From assembly GCA_019638615.1 (NCBI GenBank), contig JAHBTL010000011.1, forward strand, positions 1 to 64,000: DNA of 64,000 bases. Direction: 5' to 3'. How positions within the stretch are numbered: position 1 is the stretch's first letter; the number at the start of each line of letters is the position of its first letter. A program made the translations under genes and the position numbers. The notes under the pieces are model-generated. The model was not told the DNA's origin, did not search any database, and worked only from the letters and a program-made list of their open reading frames with translations. This DNA is from Chitinophagaceae bacterium. GTDB lineage: Bacteria > Bacteroidota > Bacteroidia > Chitinophagales > Chitinophagaceae. Positions 25,238 to 34,596 of this stretch are shown in pieces.

Positions 25238-28200
25238 TTAGAAAGTTAATCTCAGGTTACATCCATACGTGCGTGTTGCGGGAAACCCGAAATAATCAAG
25301 GCCCTGCCCGTTGAGATTTGTGTAACTTGATTCCGGGTCAATATTTTCCGTATTCTTATACAGTATGGCCAGGTTGCGGGCAACCACAGAGAACATCACG
25401 CCTTTAAATGGTGTGTTATTTAACAGTTTTGAAGGGAGTGAATAGCCCAAAGTAATTTGCCTCAGCTTTACAAAAGAAGCGTCATACGTAAACCTGTCCG
25501 CGGTTCTGTCGCCAAGGTTATTCCAATAACTTGACGCCTCTCCTTTGATCAGCGTTCTTGTTTCTTGTTTATACGTGCCCGGATTATCTTTATCTTCAAA
25601 CAAACCTGAAACCACTAACGGGGCTTCGCCTTCCCTGCCCAACAGGGTTTGTTTGTGAAACCCGGCTTTGGTGATCATTACATTGGTTCCTGAAAAAACA
25701 TCGGAGCCGGATTTGAAATCAATCAGGAAACTCAGGTTAAATCCTTTCCAGGTGAGCGAGTTGGTGAATCCCCCGGTAAAATCAGGAACTCCCCTGCCGA
25801 TAATACTAAATTCGTCAGACGCCAATGGTGAGCCATATTGATCAAACATCAGCAAGCCGGTAGCGGGGTCTTTTTTCTGGGTAAGTCCTGTTATCATACC
25901 GTAGGGTTGTCCAACTATATGATAAATAGCAGCGGTATAGGTTCGGGGGTCATCAACACCTAACTGGGTTTGTCCTTCAATCAGACTGATCACTTTGCTG
26001 TTGTTTTTGGCAAAATTGAGCGACATATCCCAGGTAAGATTCCTGCTTTTATACGGGGTTACCGATAGTAAAAACTCGATACCTCTGTTCCTGATTTGTC
26101 CTAAATTAACAGTAGTGCTTAAAAACCCGGATGCATCTGAAATGCCTGCGTTCAGAATGTCATTAGTGGTTTTTTGGGCATAATACGTAAAATCCAACCC
26201 TAACCTGTTATTTAAAAAGCGAATATCTATTCCGAATTCTGTTTCGGTAGAAGTATAGGGAACCAACGCGGAGTTAGGCAGATTGGATTGAGAGTTCAGC
26301 CTGCCAATAGGCACAATTTGCCCATTTGAGTTAACATGGGTTTGATCTGCAAGATAGCTGACAATAGTAGAATAAGACCCTACTGAGCTTGCATTGCCTA
26401 CCTGCGCCCAGGATGCCCTTAGCTTACCGAAGCTTAACCATTCAGGTAAACCTTTAAACGCATCGCTGAATACAAAGCTGGCGCCTACAGAAGGGTAGAA
26501 TATTGAATTGGTTTCGGGGTTCAGCACCGAAAACCAATCCTGTCGTGCCGTGGCAGTTAAGAAGAGATAGTCGTTGAACGAAAGCTCAGCAGAACCGAAC
26601 AGTGAATTAATACCAGACTTTCCGTAATCGTACCCGTATGTTTTTTGTGTTGCGTTAGAGATGTTGGAAAGGAACCGGGTATTGAAGCCCCTGCCTGCGA
26701 GGGTTAGATTCTCCCACACGCCTCTCATTTGGTTACCGCCGACAAATGCCTTCACTCCTATTTTATTAAATGTTTTCTCAAAGCCTACAATGCCTTCCAT
26801 GTTTAACTCGCTTACCCGGGTTTCGGATTCAAACAATTCACCGGCACGCCTGTAGCCGGTACCCTCCGGAGTAGACAAGGCTCCTCTTTTGGTGGAGAAA
26901 TCATAACCTATTCTGACTTGTGCATACAGGTAGTTCGTAAAATCATATCTCAACAACCCCGAAGAAATAATCCTGTTCCTTACATCTGAATTGATGTACT
27001 GGTAGGCTACCCAATAAGGGTTATTTGTATAAATATCAGGTGTAAATGCATATTCTTCTCCGGGGTCTTTTCCATCAGCGATTATAATGCCCATTTCGTC
27101 CTGCAATGCCAGTGAGGGTACTGCTCCCGGCTTATCGGGATCGCCGATCATGGAGCGTACATCCACGTTATTGGGAATAAAATACATGGTGTTGATGCCA
27201 TTGCCCGGAGCATCGGACAGACCCGGGCGGTTTTTTACCCTTTCGTTGGTGTACATCACCTTCGCATCCATTCTAAGCTTTTTCCCGAACTTGCTGTTGG
27301 CGGAAAGAGTGCCATTTATCCTGTCGTATCTTGAGTTCGGAACAACGCCATTGCTGTTGAGGTTAGAAAGAGAGGCCCTGAAGTTCTGCGTAGCGCTTCC
27401 GCCTGTTAAAGAAATAGAATTGGTATAAGAATGACCTACATCGTAAAACTTTTTCCAGTTGTCGCCTGTATAGGAGTAGGGGTGGGTTGTGCCGTCAAAC
27501 CAAACAGTCGGACTTCCATCCAGCTTTGGTCCCCATCCGTTATACGTCCAGTTATTATTCCACAGTTGGTCAAGGGTTGTTGCTTTTTCAGCTTTTTGCG
27601 TTTCCAGCGTATTACCCACATAACCGCCTACTCCATATGTTTTTTGCATATCGGTAATATTGTTCACCGACTCCATAACATAGTTAGAGTTTAGCTCCAC
27701 TCCTATACCTTTCGATCCTCTGCCGGTTCGTGTAGTGATAAGGATAACGCCCTGCGCGGCCCGTGATCCATATAGTGCGGCGGCGCTTGCCCCTTTCAAC
27801 ACTGTCATTGATTCAATATCATCGGGATTAATAGAGCTCATACCATCTCCGGCATCTGCACCGCCCCAGGTACCTGCCTGTCCATAATTCGTATTGTCCA
27901 TCGGTATACCATCAATCACATACAATGGCTGGTTGTTGGATGAACCCAGTGTTTTGGCGCCCCTGATTACCACGCGGGAGGAGCCGCCGGGTCCCGAAGC
28001 TATTTTAGTAACATTTACACCGGCAACTCTTCCGGCCAGTGCATTCGCTGTATTGTTTTCGCGTGCCTGTGTAAAATTATCACCATCCACTTTTGTGGCA
28101 GAGAACTGCAAGACCTTGGTATTTCTTTCAATGCCCAGCGCCGTAACGATCACTTCCGAGAGATTTTTCTTGTCTGTCTGCAGCGTAATATCCAGCACGG

Positions 28201-28852
28201 ATTTTCCGGCAACCGGTATTTCTTTGCTTACATACCCTACAGAGCTGATGATGAGTGTTGCATCATTGTCAACATCTATGCTGAAGCTCCCGTCATTGTC
28301 GGTAACGGCAGCCGTTTGAGACCTGCCTTTCACCTGTACGGTTGCTCCGGCTACAGGATTGCCATTTTCATCGGTCACTTTTCCCGTAATTTGTACAAGC
28401 AGCAAAGGATCTGCCAACAAAGGCTTTATTACCGGTGCTGCATTCTTTTGAGATAGCGCGATTGTGTTGCCGGCTATCCTGTAGGTTAATGGCTGACCTT
28501 TAAGCAGGAGCTCCATGAAGTCGTTCAGCGGCATATCCGTTACCGAAACAGTAACCTTATGGGCCAGCTTTATGTCTTCCTGATTGTAGAAAAAAACATA
28601 GCCGGTTTGTTTTTCTACCGAGGACAGGACTCTTTTGATGTCTGTGTTTTTGCCTGATATCGTTACGGTTTGAGAAGAGGTACGTGCCGAAACATGCATG
28701 CAGGCTAAAAAAATAAAACATGTAATCATTCTCATAACAAGCAGTGTTTGGGATGAGAACCTGAACCTCTTGCTTTTCAGCATTTTGGCAGCTTGCCTAA
28801 AATTGATACCTGAAGAGATACTATAGCAGGTTCCCTTAACAGTTTTTTGCAT
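25238..28852 (-). CDS. SusC-like TonB-dependent outer-membrane transporter with STN domain (module 1)
   Basis: 1204 residues from the ATG at 28852 (MQKTVKGTCYS). A TTG 60 bp upstream keeps the frame but is less likely and lies next to a hairpin. The order is signal segment (RMITCFIFLACMHVSA), STN secretin/TonB short N-terminal domain (TVTISGKNTDIKRVLSSVE, about 60-130), carboxypeptidase-like regulatory domain (GKVTDENGNPVAGATV), plug (VIVTALGIERN, SVLKGASAAALYGSR, GVILITTR) and beta-barrel ending CNLRLTF. The STN domain contacts FecR in the periplasm, so this transporter also signals. It should import the glycan fragments made by module 1 enzymes with energy from TonB. Confidence 0.95.
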   Translation of the reverse strand: MQKTVKGTCYSISSGINFRQAAKMLKSKRFRFSSQTLLVMRMITCFIFLACMHVSARTSSQTVTISGKNTDIKRVLSSVEKQTGYVFFYNQEDIKLAHKVTVSVTDMPLNDFMELLLKGQPLTYRIAGNTIALSQKNAAPVIKPLLADPLLLVQITGKVTDENGNPVAGATVQVKGRSQTAAVTDNDGSFSIDVDNDATLIISSVGYVSKEIPVAGKSVLDITLQTDKKNLSEVIVTALGIERNTKVLQFSATKVDGDNFTQARENNTANALAGRVAGVNVTKIASGPGGSSRVVIRGAKTLGSSNNQPLYVIDGIPMDNTNYGQAGTWGGADAGDGMSSINPDDIESMTVLKGASAAALYGSRAAQGVILITTRTGRGSKGIGVELNSNYVMESVNNITDMQKTYGVGGYVGNTLETQKAEKATTLDQLWNNNWTYNGWGPKLDGSPTVWFDGTTHPYSYTGDNWKKFYDVGHSYTNSISLTGGSATQNFRASLSNLNSNGVVPNSRYDRINGTLSANSKFGKKLRMDAKVMYTNERVKNRPGLSDAPGNGINTMYFIPNNVDVRSMIGDPDKPGAVPSLALQDEMGIIIADGKDPGEEYAFTPDIYTNNPYWVAYQYINSDVRNRIISSGLLRYDFTNYLYAQVRIGYDFSTKRGALSTPEGTGYRRAGELFESETRVSELNMEGIVGFEKTFNKIGVKAFVGGNQMRGVWENLTLAGRGFNTRFLSNISNATQKTYGYDYGKSGINSLFGSAELSFNDYLFLTATARQDWFSVLNPETNSIFYPSVGASFVFSDAFKGLPEWLSFGKLRASWAQVGNASSVGSYSTIVSYLADQTHVNSNGQIVPIGRLNSQSNLPNSALVPYTSTETEFGIDIRFLNNRLGLDFTYYAQKTTNDILNAGISDASGFLSTTVNLGQIRNRGIEFLLSVTPYKSRNLTWDMSLNFAKNNSKVISLIEGQTQLGVDDPRTYTAAIYHIVGQPYGMITGLTQKKDPATGLLMFDQYGSPLASDEFSIIGRGVPDFTGGFTNSLTWKGFNLSFLIDFKSGSDVFSGTNVMITKAGFHKQTLLGREGEAPLVVSGLFEDKDNPGTYKQETRTLIKGEASSYWNNLGDRTADRFTYDASFVKLRQITLGYSLPSKLLNNTPFKGVMFSVVARNLAILYKNTENIDPESSYTNLNGQGLDYFGFPATRTYGCNLRLTF

Positions 28853-28920
28853 AAATTGCAGTGATTTGGTTAAGTAATAAAATATCCTTGCCGATGTTTT
28901 GGTATTGGCCAATCAAACAG

Positions 28921-28945
28921 CCGGAAGTGGAGCTAACACTTCCGG
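28921..28945 (-). promoter_or_regulatory. FecR-SusC junction hairpin, module 1
   Basis: On the minus strand CCGGAAGTG, a 7-nt loop and CACTTCCGG form a perfect 9-bp stem, ending 69 nt before the SusC ATG at 28852. Similar CCGG-rich stems lie 68 nt and 75 nt before the other two SusC starts. No T-run follows, so it is not a simple terminator. Confidence 0.7.
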
Positions 28946-29074
28946 TTTATTATTGAACCAATAACCCGTTTTCAACAACAACTTTCAGGGTTGATATTGA
29001 ATGATTGGAATGTGCGTTTGTTATTTCATATTTCCATTTTTTATATTAAAGAATGTGTTGAATTTCAGTTTTGA

Positions 29075-30271
29075 TCAACGGGTTGACAGCACAATTAATT
29101 TCCTGTCTTCCTCCATCCTGAATTTTACTCTTGCATCCTCCAAAAAATGGAGTACATCCGCCAGCTTCAAGTCGCGGCCCATTTTTCCGCCAAATTTCAT
29201 ATCGGGCACCCCGTCCTCGTATTCGATCGTTAAATTGTACCAGCGTGCCAGTTGTTTCATTACCTGCTGCAGCGATGCGTCATTGAAATCAAAAACTCCG
29301 TTTTTCCAGGCCATTACCCGGGCGGTATCCACGGATGAAAGCAGCTTTATTGTATTGCTTCCCTCCTTTTCGAGCCTGCCCTGTTGCCCGGGGCTAAGCT
29401 TTACTGATTGTTTTGCCGGAGAATCCGGTAAGATCAATTCAACAGCCCCCGACAAAAGCGTAGTGGCATCCGCGCTTTCATCTTCGTATGAGTTCACATT
29501 AAAGTGAGTGCCTGTTACTTTCACTTCCATAGTGTGCCGAACGTTCACAAAAAAGGGCTTACTTTTATCGTGCGCCACCTCAAAATAGGCTTCTCCCTCA
29601 ATTTGCACCCGGCGTTCATTCTCAATGAATGCTACGGGATACCTGATAGAGCTTTCGGCATTCAGCCAAACATGGGTGCCATCCGGCAGCATGATATTCA
29701 TTTGTCTGCCTTTGGGAGTTTGCAGGGTATTGTAAGCCACCGCACCTTTTGCATGGGCTTTGTTATAGATCAAAGAGCCATTTTTAAAAACCAGCTCCAC
29801 TCCTTTTTGGTTGGCGATAACACCGTTGCCCATACTGTCAAGCACGATCCTGGTTCCGTCTTCAAGCGTAAGTACGGCGCCGCTGGTGGCAGGCTCAATC
29901 GTATTGATCAGTTGCTGCGACCTGGCGTATATTTTTCTTTGGGAAACGGGTTGCCACAAAAAGTAAGCGGATATGCACAATACTATTACGGCAGCAGCCC
30001 AGCGCAGCTTTTTCCATGATGCAAGTATTTTGTACTTGCCGGGCGTTTGTGCCTGACCGTATGCTTCTATATACCCGTAAATTTCCTGGTCAACTTCCGG
30101 ATGGATAACATGTAAAGGAGGATGTTGTTTGAGCAAATGTCTTACCTGGTCTTCCCACTCTGCGGGAAGGTTGGGTTCCTGGAGAACAGAAGCCAGCTCT
30201 TCCAGCTCTTCACTGGTAACGTTCCCTTCTCTGTAAGCCGTAATCAGTTCGTGCAACCTTTGAAATGTCAT
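29075..30271 (-). CDS. FecR-family anti-sigma factor (module 1)
   Basis: 398 residues in the inner membrane. A cytoplasmic N-terminal part (about 1-85) should hold the ECF sigma factor. There is one membrane helix at about 89-106 (LRWAAAVIVLCISAYFLW). The periplasmic FecR domain is marked by LEDGTRIVLDS, TPKGRQMNIMLPDGTHVWLNAES and VTGTHFNVNSY, and a C-terminal DUF4974-like region ends KLIVLSTR. It relays glycan binding by the SusC STN domain to the sigma factor encoded 54 bp upstream. Confidence 0.93.
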   Translation of the reverse strand: MTFQRLHELITAYREGNVTSEELEELASVLQEPNLPAEWEDQVRHLLKQHPPLHVIHPEVDQEIYGYIEAYGQAQTPGKYKILASWKKLRWAAAVIVLCISAYFLWQPVSQRKIYARSQQLINTIEPATSGAVLTLEDGTRIVLDSMGNGVIANQKGVELVFKNGSLIYNKAHAKGAVAYNTLQTPKGRQMNIMLPDGTHVWLNAESSIRYPVAFIENERRVQIEGEAYFEVAHDKSKPFFVNVRHTMEVKVTGTHFNVNSYEDESADATTLLSGAVELILPDSPAKQSVKLSPGQQGRLEKEGSNTIKLLSSVDTARVMAWKNGVFDFNDASLQQVMKQLARWYNLTIEYEDGVPDMKFGGKMGRDLKLADVLHFLEDARVKFRMEEDRKLIVLSTR

Positions 30272-30324
30272 GTAATAGCCTTATACTACTAAAGACTTTT
30301 ATCGCGGGGAAAAGGCGTAATGAA

Positions 30325-30942
30325 TTAAAAAAAAATCTGTAAGAAGCTTTGATTAATGCCGGAGCTGACCGGTTGCTCAAGTAAAGCTTTTTTTAAGGCT
30401 GCCCGTACAAAACGGCGCGCTAATTCCAGGTGTTTTTTTACGGTTGCTTTTTCTATAGATAATTTCCCGGAAGCTTCGTCCAGGCTTAACCCTCTTTGTT
30501 CAACCATGGTATACACCTGCTGCTGTTGCGCCGGAAGCTTGTGAACAATGCTTAACCAAAGTTGCATGATGCTTTTTTCGTTCACGGTTTCCTCCGCGTT
30601 GTTATCAGCACTATTGATTATTTGTTTCCTGTACCTGACTAAAAGTTCCGCCTGCCGTCCCAGTTGCTTTAAATGATCAAACACCAGGTTTTTGGTGATC
30701 GTGAATATGTAATCCTGCCATTTTTCAACTTCAACCAATAAGCTCCTTTTTTCCCATAACCTTACAAAGACCTGTTGTGTTATTTCAGTCGCTTCCTGTT
30801 CATCCTGGAGATAAACCATTACAGTATTGAAAATATTATTTTTACAGGCATCATAAAATGCCCGGAAGGCAGTTACATTACCTTTTGACAAAGCTGCCAA
30901 AAAGCCTTCATCAATGTTCACTTTTGTACTCACCGCGTTCAT
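30325..30942 (-). CDS. ECF sigma-70 factor (module 1)
   Basis: 205 residues. Region 2 is seen in FRAFYDACKNNIFNTVMVYL and ATEITQQVFVRLWEKR, with WQDYIFTITKNLVFDHLK continuing the -10-recognition helix. Region 4 follows (LPAQQQQVYTMVEQRGLSLDEA, SIEKATVKKHLELARRFV). The gene is 54 bp upstream of FecR and followed by SusC/SusD, the usual order of glycan-sensing ECF units in Bacteroidota. It should switch on module 1 when FecR releases or activates it. The C-terminus extends about 20 residues beyond region 4. Confidence 0.92.
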   Translation of the reverse strand: MNAVSTKVNIDEGFLAALSKGNVTAFRAFYDACKNNIFNTVMVYLQDEQEATEITQQVFVRLWEKRSLLVEVEKWQDYIFTITKNLVFDHLKQLGRQAELLVRYRKQIINSADNNAEETVNEKSIMQLWLSIVHKLPAQQQQVYTMVEQRGLSLDEASGKLSIEKATVKKHLELARRFVRAALKKALLEQPVSSGINQSFLQIFF

Positions 30943-31144
30943 GCCTGTTCAGGAAATTAATCGTACAATAATTACTTAAAACCGGTACCGCAATTCTCAA
31001 TGCAATTTCCCATCTATGAATGTGGTGTTCGGGGTCCGGCGAAACCTGATCCTGATAGTTAGTAGGGTAAAGTTAGCTAAATGTAAATTTGTTTCAGGCG
31101 TATGTATTGAAATTTTATGCAACCGATTGAAGTTGTTGCAACAT

Positions 31145-34100
31145 TCAATATCCGTAAAACAACATTTTTTCATTGCTGATACCTATCGCAATCACCGGCT
31201 TTTGGCTGATGTTTAATTTCAATGCGCTTTTTACATCTCCTTTTATGCTTATGCCGGATTGATACTGCGGCATATAGCTGAAATTGCCTTTGCCGTCATT
31301 TATCAATACACAACCATAATTGGCATCAATGCTTCCAATCTTCAACCGGTTATCCGAGCGGTTCCCGAGCAATAGGAGATCCGTGGTCCCGTCTTTATTA
31401 AAGTCTTCGGCAATAATATTGGTTACAACGGAAAATTGCGCCTGTTGCGGTAAAATCCTTTTTTCAAAGCTTCCTTTTTTATTTAAAAAGCAAACCGACC
31501 GGTTTTCTGTAGCAGCATATACCGAAGCTTTTGCCAGTTCTTCTTTACTGAAAATATCTTTCATTGTTGCATTGGCGTAAGCTTTATAGGAAGTGAATTT
31601 CCGCTTCATCGGGCTTATCTGCTCATTCAATTCATCCCGGCTTACAAATGGATAATTTACTCCCCGGATATAGAAATTCAGGAACGGATCCATGGTGCCA
31701 TTGTTGTCGAAGTCGGCGTAATACAAAGTAGCCGGTTCCTTTTCCGAAATTTGAATTTGCGTGTTTTGTCCTGTATTACCGGCAATAATATCCTCTGCTC
31801 CGTCCCCGTCTATATCTGCAACCTGCAGGCTGAACCATATACCGTTTTCAGGCTTCCCAAAATATTTTTCGGTATGGTCGGTAAATCCTTCCGGTTTATT
31901 CAGGTACAATTTCACAGGCATAAATTCCCCGCACAAGATCAAATCTTTTCTTCCGTCGTTGTCTGCATCCATCCACCGGGCATCGGTAACCATTCCTGCA
32001 AATGAAAAAGGAATTTCTGCCAGTGAAAATTTTCCATTCCCGTCGTTTACCAGTAAATAACTTCTGGGTGGCGCAGGATATTTACCGGGAATAACCCTTC
32101 CTCCCACAAATAGGTCTATATCACCATCGTTGTCAAAATCGCAGGGAAGTACGCACGATTTAGCGGACTCGTTGAGCACAGGAGGCAAACCTTCTGCGAG
32201 TCTAAAATTTCCGCTGCCGTCATTCATATATAATTCATCCTGCAGCATCCAGGTACCGGGTTCATATATGGAATAGCCGCCCTTGGCTATATAAAGGTCT
32301 TCGTACCCATCGCCATCCGCGTCTAAAAAAGCTGCCGCGCCGGTAGTGGTATTGCTTTCATCAATGCTGATACCTGCCGAAGGGAGAAAGCTGCCATCAG
32401 CTTTTTGAACATATATCTTACCCGGTTTAGTTTGATCTCCGCTGATAAAAATATCCTCCAGTCCGTCTTTATTGATATCGGCTTTCGCTGTTACCGGCGC
32501 TGTTTTTGAATACATGAACAGCAGCAATGACTGGCGCTTAAAATCATTTTCATCCATATCGCTGTTGCTGTACTTAATATAGTCGGGCGCCTTTTTAAAT
32601 AAGGGAGCGCCTGCCGGCGGAACGGCTGCATAGGATTGCGTGCCGGGAGCATAATGGATCATCATTTTTTGATCGGCTGAAATATTTTTCAGCCATTGAG
32701 CACTGTTGTCCGGCCATATGATCCTGACAGAATCAACAGAGGTCTTTTGGTCTAAACCAAAATGTAAAGTGGTTGTAACACAGGAAACAAATCCACGCAC
32801 GGGATTCAATTCCTGGTACTGCATGGTATTGCCGGAGAATACATATATTTTGGCGCCTATAGCGTGTATATTGGGGGTTTTAAATACAAGCTGCATTGAA
32901 ATATAATGGGAGTTGTGCTGCTCCCTGCTCATATTTTTATAGATCAATGCAGGACTGTTTATCTGGTTTACAATAATATCCAGGTCTCCGTCATTGTCAA
33001 GGTCTGCATATACGGCGCCATTGGATAGTCCCGGCTGATCCATCCCCCATTCTTTCACCCTGTTTGTAAAGGTCAGGTCGCGGTTGTTTTTATAGATGTA
33101 ATTGTTCAGCTTTGTAGAAGGCATGGCGGTAATAAGATCCATCAGCTCTACCGGCTTACCGTCCATGGTCTGTTTTATTTTATAATCTCCGTAGTAGCGT
33201 AAAAAATCTTTATTGGTGTAATCCTGTAAAAAGCCATTGGTAATGAACAGGTCTTTATAACCATCGTTATCGAAATCAGCCAGTAAGGGGCACCAGCTCC
33301 AGTCTGTATTGGAAACACCGGCAAACTGCCCGATTTCACTAAAAGAGCTATCGCCATTGTTCAATTGCAGCATGTTGCGCATATACTGTTTGTTCAGACC
33401 CTGTTCTGTCATCAGTTGAAACGATTCGTAGCTTTCCTGTATTTGCAGCAGCTTTTGCCGCTGGTTGTCTTCCGGAAGCATATCAAGCGATATGATGTCG
33501 GGCAGGCCATCGTTGTTAAAGTCTGCAATATCAACCCCCATAGAGAACTGGGCCAAATGCCTGAAGTATTGCCTGGAGCTTTCCCTGAAACTGCCATTGT
33601 GATTATTGATGTATAAATAATCCGGCTCATTGTAATCATTGGTTACATATATATCCTGCCACCCGTCTTTATCGATATCTGTTATAACAATACCCAGTCC
33701 AAAAGTGAGGGCGTTTTGTATAATCCCTGCCTTTTGCGAAACATCCGTGAAATGATTGCCGCGGTTTTCGTACAATTTATTACCGGCCAGTTCATCCGTT
33801 CCTTTCCTGTATGCGGCCAGCTCCCTATTGTCAACCGGCGTAGTGCTGTGATTCAATAAAAACAGATCCAGGTCGCCGTCATTGTCATAATCAAAAAAAG
33901 CCGCCTGTGTGCTGTAGCTTTTATCATTGAGCCCAAATTCGCCGGCTTTTTCCTCAAACGTCAGGTCGCCTTTATTAATAAAAAGCTGGTTTTTCCGCAG
34001 CTCATCCGGAACCCTGCCTGAACGGCAAACATAAATATCCAGTAGCCCATCACTATTTACATCAGCCATTGTTACGCCTGTTGTCCAACTGCCTGGTTTT

Positions 34101-34435
34101 CCTGATAATTCATCGCATGCAGATTTTGTGATATCCCTGAACTTCATATTGCCGAGGTTTAAGAATAGTTTGTTTGGCTGCATGTTGGCCGTAAAAAAAA
34201 TATCCTGCAAACCGTCATTATTAATATCCCCAACGGCTACTCCTGCGCCGTTGTACAAATAGTCGTACACCAGTACGTTCAACTGTTCTGTTTCAACAAT
34301 ATCATTACTGAAACGTACCCCTGTTTCTTTGGGAGACAATAATTTAAATAAAGGAGATTCCTGCGCCTGGCCGGAAGAAAATACAAACACAAATGAAAAA
34401 ACAAGTGTTACTATCTTTAAACAGTGTGCTTTCAT
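31145..34435 (-). CDS. Secreted VCBS/FG-GAP repeat protein with ASPIC/UnbV domain
   Basis: 1096 residues from the ATG at 34435 (MKAHCLKIVTLVF), chosen because it begins the signal peptide ending SGQAQ. Many FG-GAP-like blades, each with a calcium-type DxDxDG motif (GDINNDGLQDIFF, DVNSDGLLDIYV, DYDNDGDLDLFL, DIDKDGWQDIYV and more), should fold as two beta-propellers. Between them an ASPIC/UnbV-like segment (DSVRIIWPDNSAQWL) is visible. The function of such proteins (CRTAC1-like) is mostly unknown; they occur often near SusCD loci and may bind glycan or protein outside the cell. It is on the same strand as module 1 and ends about 200 bp before its sigma gene. Confidence 0.85.
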   Translation of the reverse strand: MKAHCLKIVTLVFSFVFVFSSGQAQESPLFKLLSPKETGVRFSNDIVETEQLNVLVYDYLYNGAGVAVGDINNDGLQDIFFTANMQPNKLFLNLGNMKFRDITKSACDELSGKPGSWTTGVTMADVNSDGLLDIYVCRSGRVPDELRKNQLFINKGDLTFEEKAGEFGLNDKSYSTQAAFFDYDNDGDLDLFLLNHSTTPVDNRELAAYRKGTDELAGNKLYENRGNHFTDVSQKAGIIQNALTFGLGIVITDIDKDGWQDIYVTNDYNEPDYLYINNHNGSFRESSRQYFRHLAQFSMGVDIADFNNDGLPDIISLDMLPEDNQRQKLLQIQESYESFQLMTEQGLNKQYMRNMLQLNNGDSSFSEIGQFAGVSNTDWSWCPLLADFDNDGYKDLFITNGFLQDYTNKDFLRYYGDYKIKQTMDGKPVELMDLITAMPSTKLNNYIYKNNRDLTFTNRVKEWGMDQPGLSNGAVYADLDNDGDLDIIVNQINSPALIYKNMSREQHNSHYISMQLVFKTPNIHAIGAKIYVFSGNTMQYQELNPVRGFVSCVTTTLHFGLDQKTSVDSVRIIWPDNSAQWLKNISADQKMMIHYAPGTQSYAAVPPAGAPLFKKAPDYIKYSNSDMDENDFKRQSLLLFMYSKTAPVTAKADINKDGLEDIFISGDQTKPGKIYVQKADGSFLPSAGISIDESNTTTGAAAFLDADGDGYEDLYIAKGGYSIYEPGTWMLQDELYMNDGSGNFRLAEGLPPVLNESAKSCVLPCDFDNDGDIDLFVGGRVIPGKYPAPPRSYLLVNDGNGKFSLAEIPFSFAGMVTDARWMDADNDGRKDLILCGEFMPVKLYLNKPEGFTDHTEKYFGKPENGIWFSLQVADIDGDGAEDIIAGNTGQNTQIQISEKEPATLYYADFDNNGTMDPFLNFYIRGVNYPFVSRDELNEQISPMKRKFTSYKAYANATMKDIFSKEELAKASVYAATENRSVCFLNKKGSFEKRILPQQAQFSVVTNIIAEDFNKDGTTDLLLLGNRSDNRLKIGSIDANYGCVLINDGKGNFSYMPQYQSGISIKGDVKSALKLNISQKPVIAIGISNEKMLFYGY

Positions 34436-34545
34436 ATTACAACAGATTAATGCAACCTGTTTCACAATAGCCGCAATGAATTTAACACATGAAACAGGCT
34501 ATAAAGATAGGTTTGTTCAGGAAAGAAATGGTCGCAGACCTGTCC

Positions 34546-34586
34546 GCCGCAGGCAGATGCACAGATTTAATCAGCGCATCTGCGGC
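34546..34586. repeat. Hairpin repeat with GCATCTGCGGC arm (family F)
   Basis: GCCGCAGG-CAGATGC and GCATCTG-CGGC pair around a short loop. A related GCGAATCTGCGGC core occurs reversed near 20988-21005 (AGCCGCAGATTCGC). It lies just past the end of the aldo/keto reductase gene but has no T-run, so it looks like an interspersed palindrome and not a terminator. Confidence 0.5.
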
Positions 34587-34596
34587 TAAAATCAGC

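Noticed and set aside
28853-28912. TTG start extending the module 1 SusC by 20 residues
   Set aside because: It uses a rare start directly beside the junction hairpin and adds nothing conserved; the ATG at 28852 is better.
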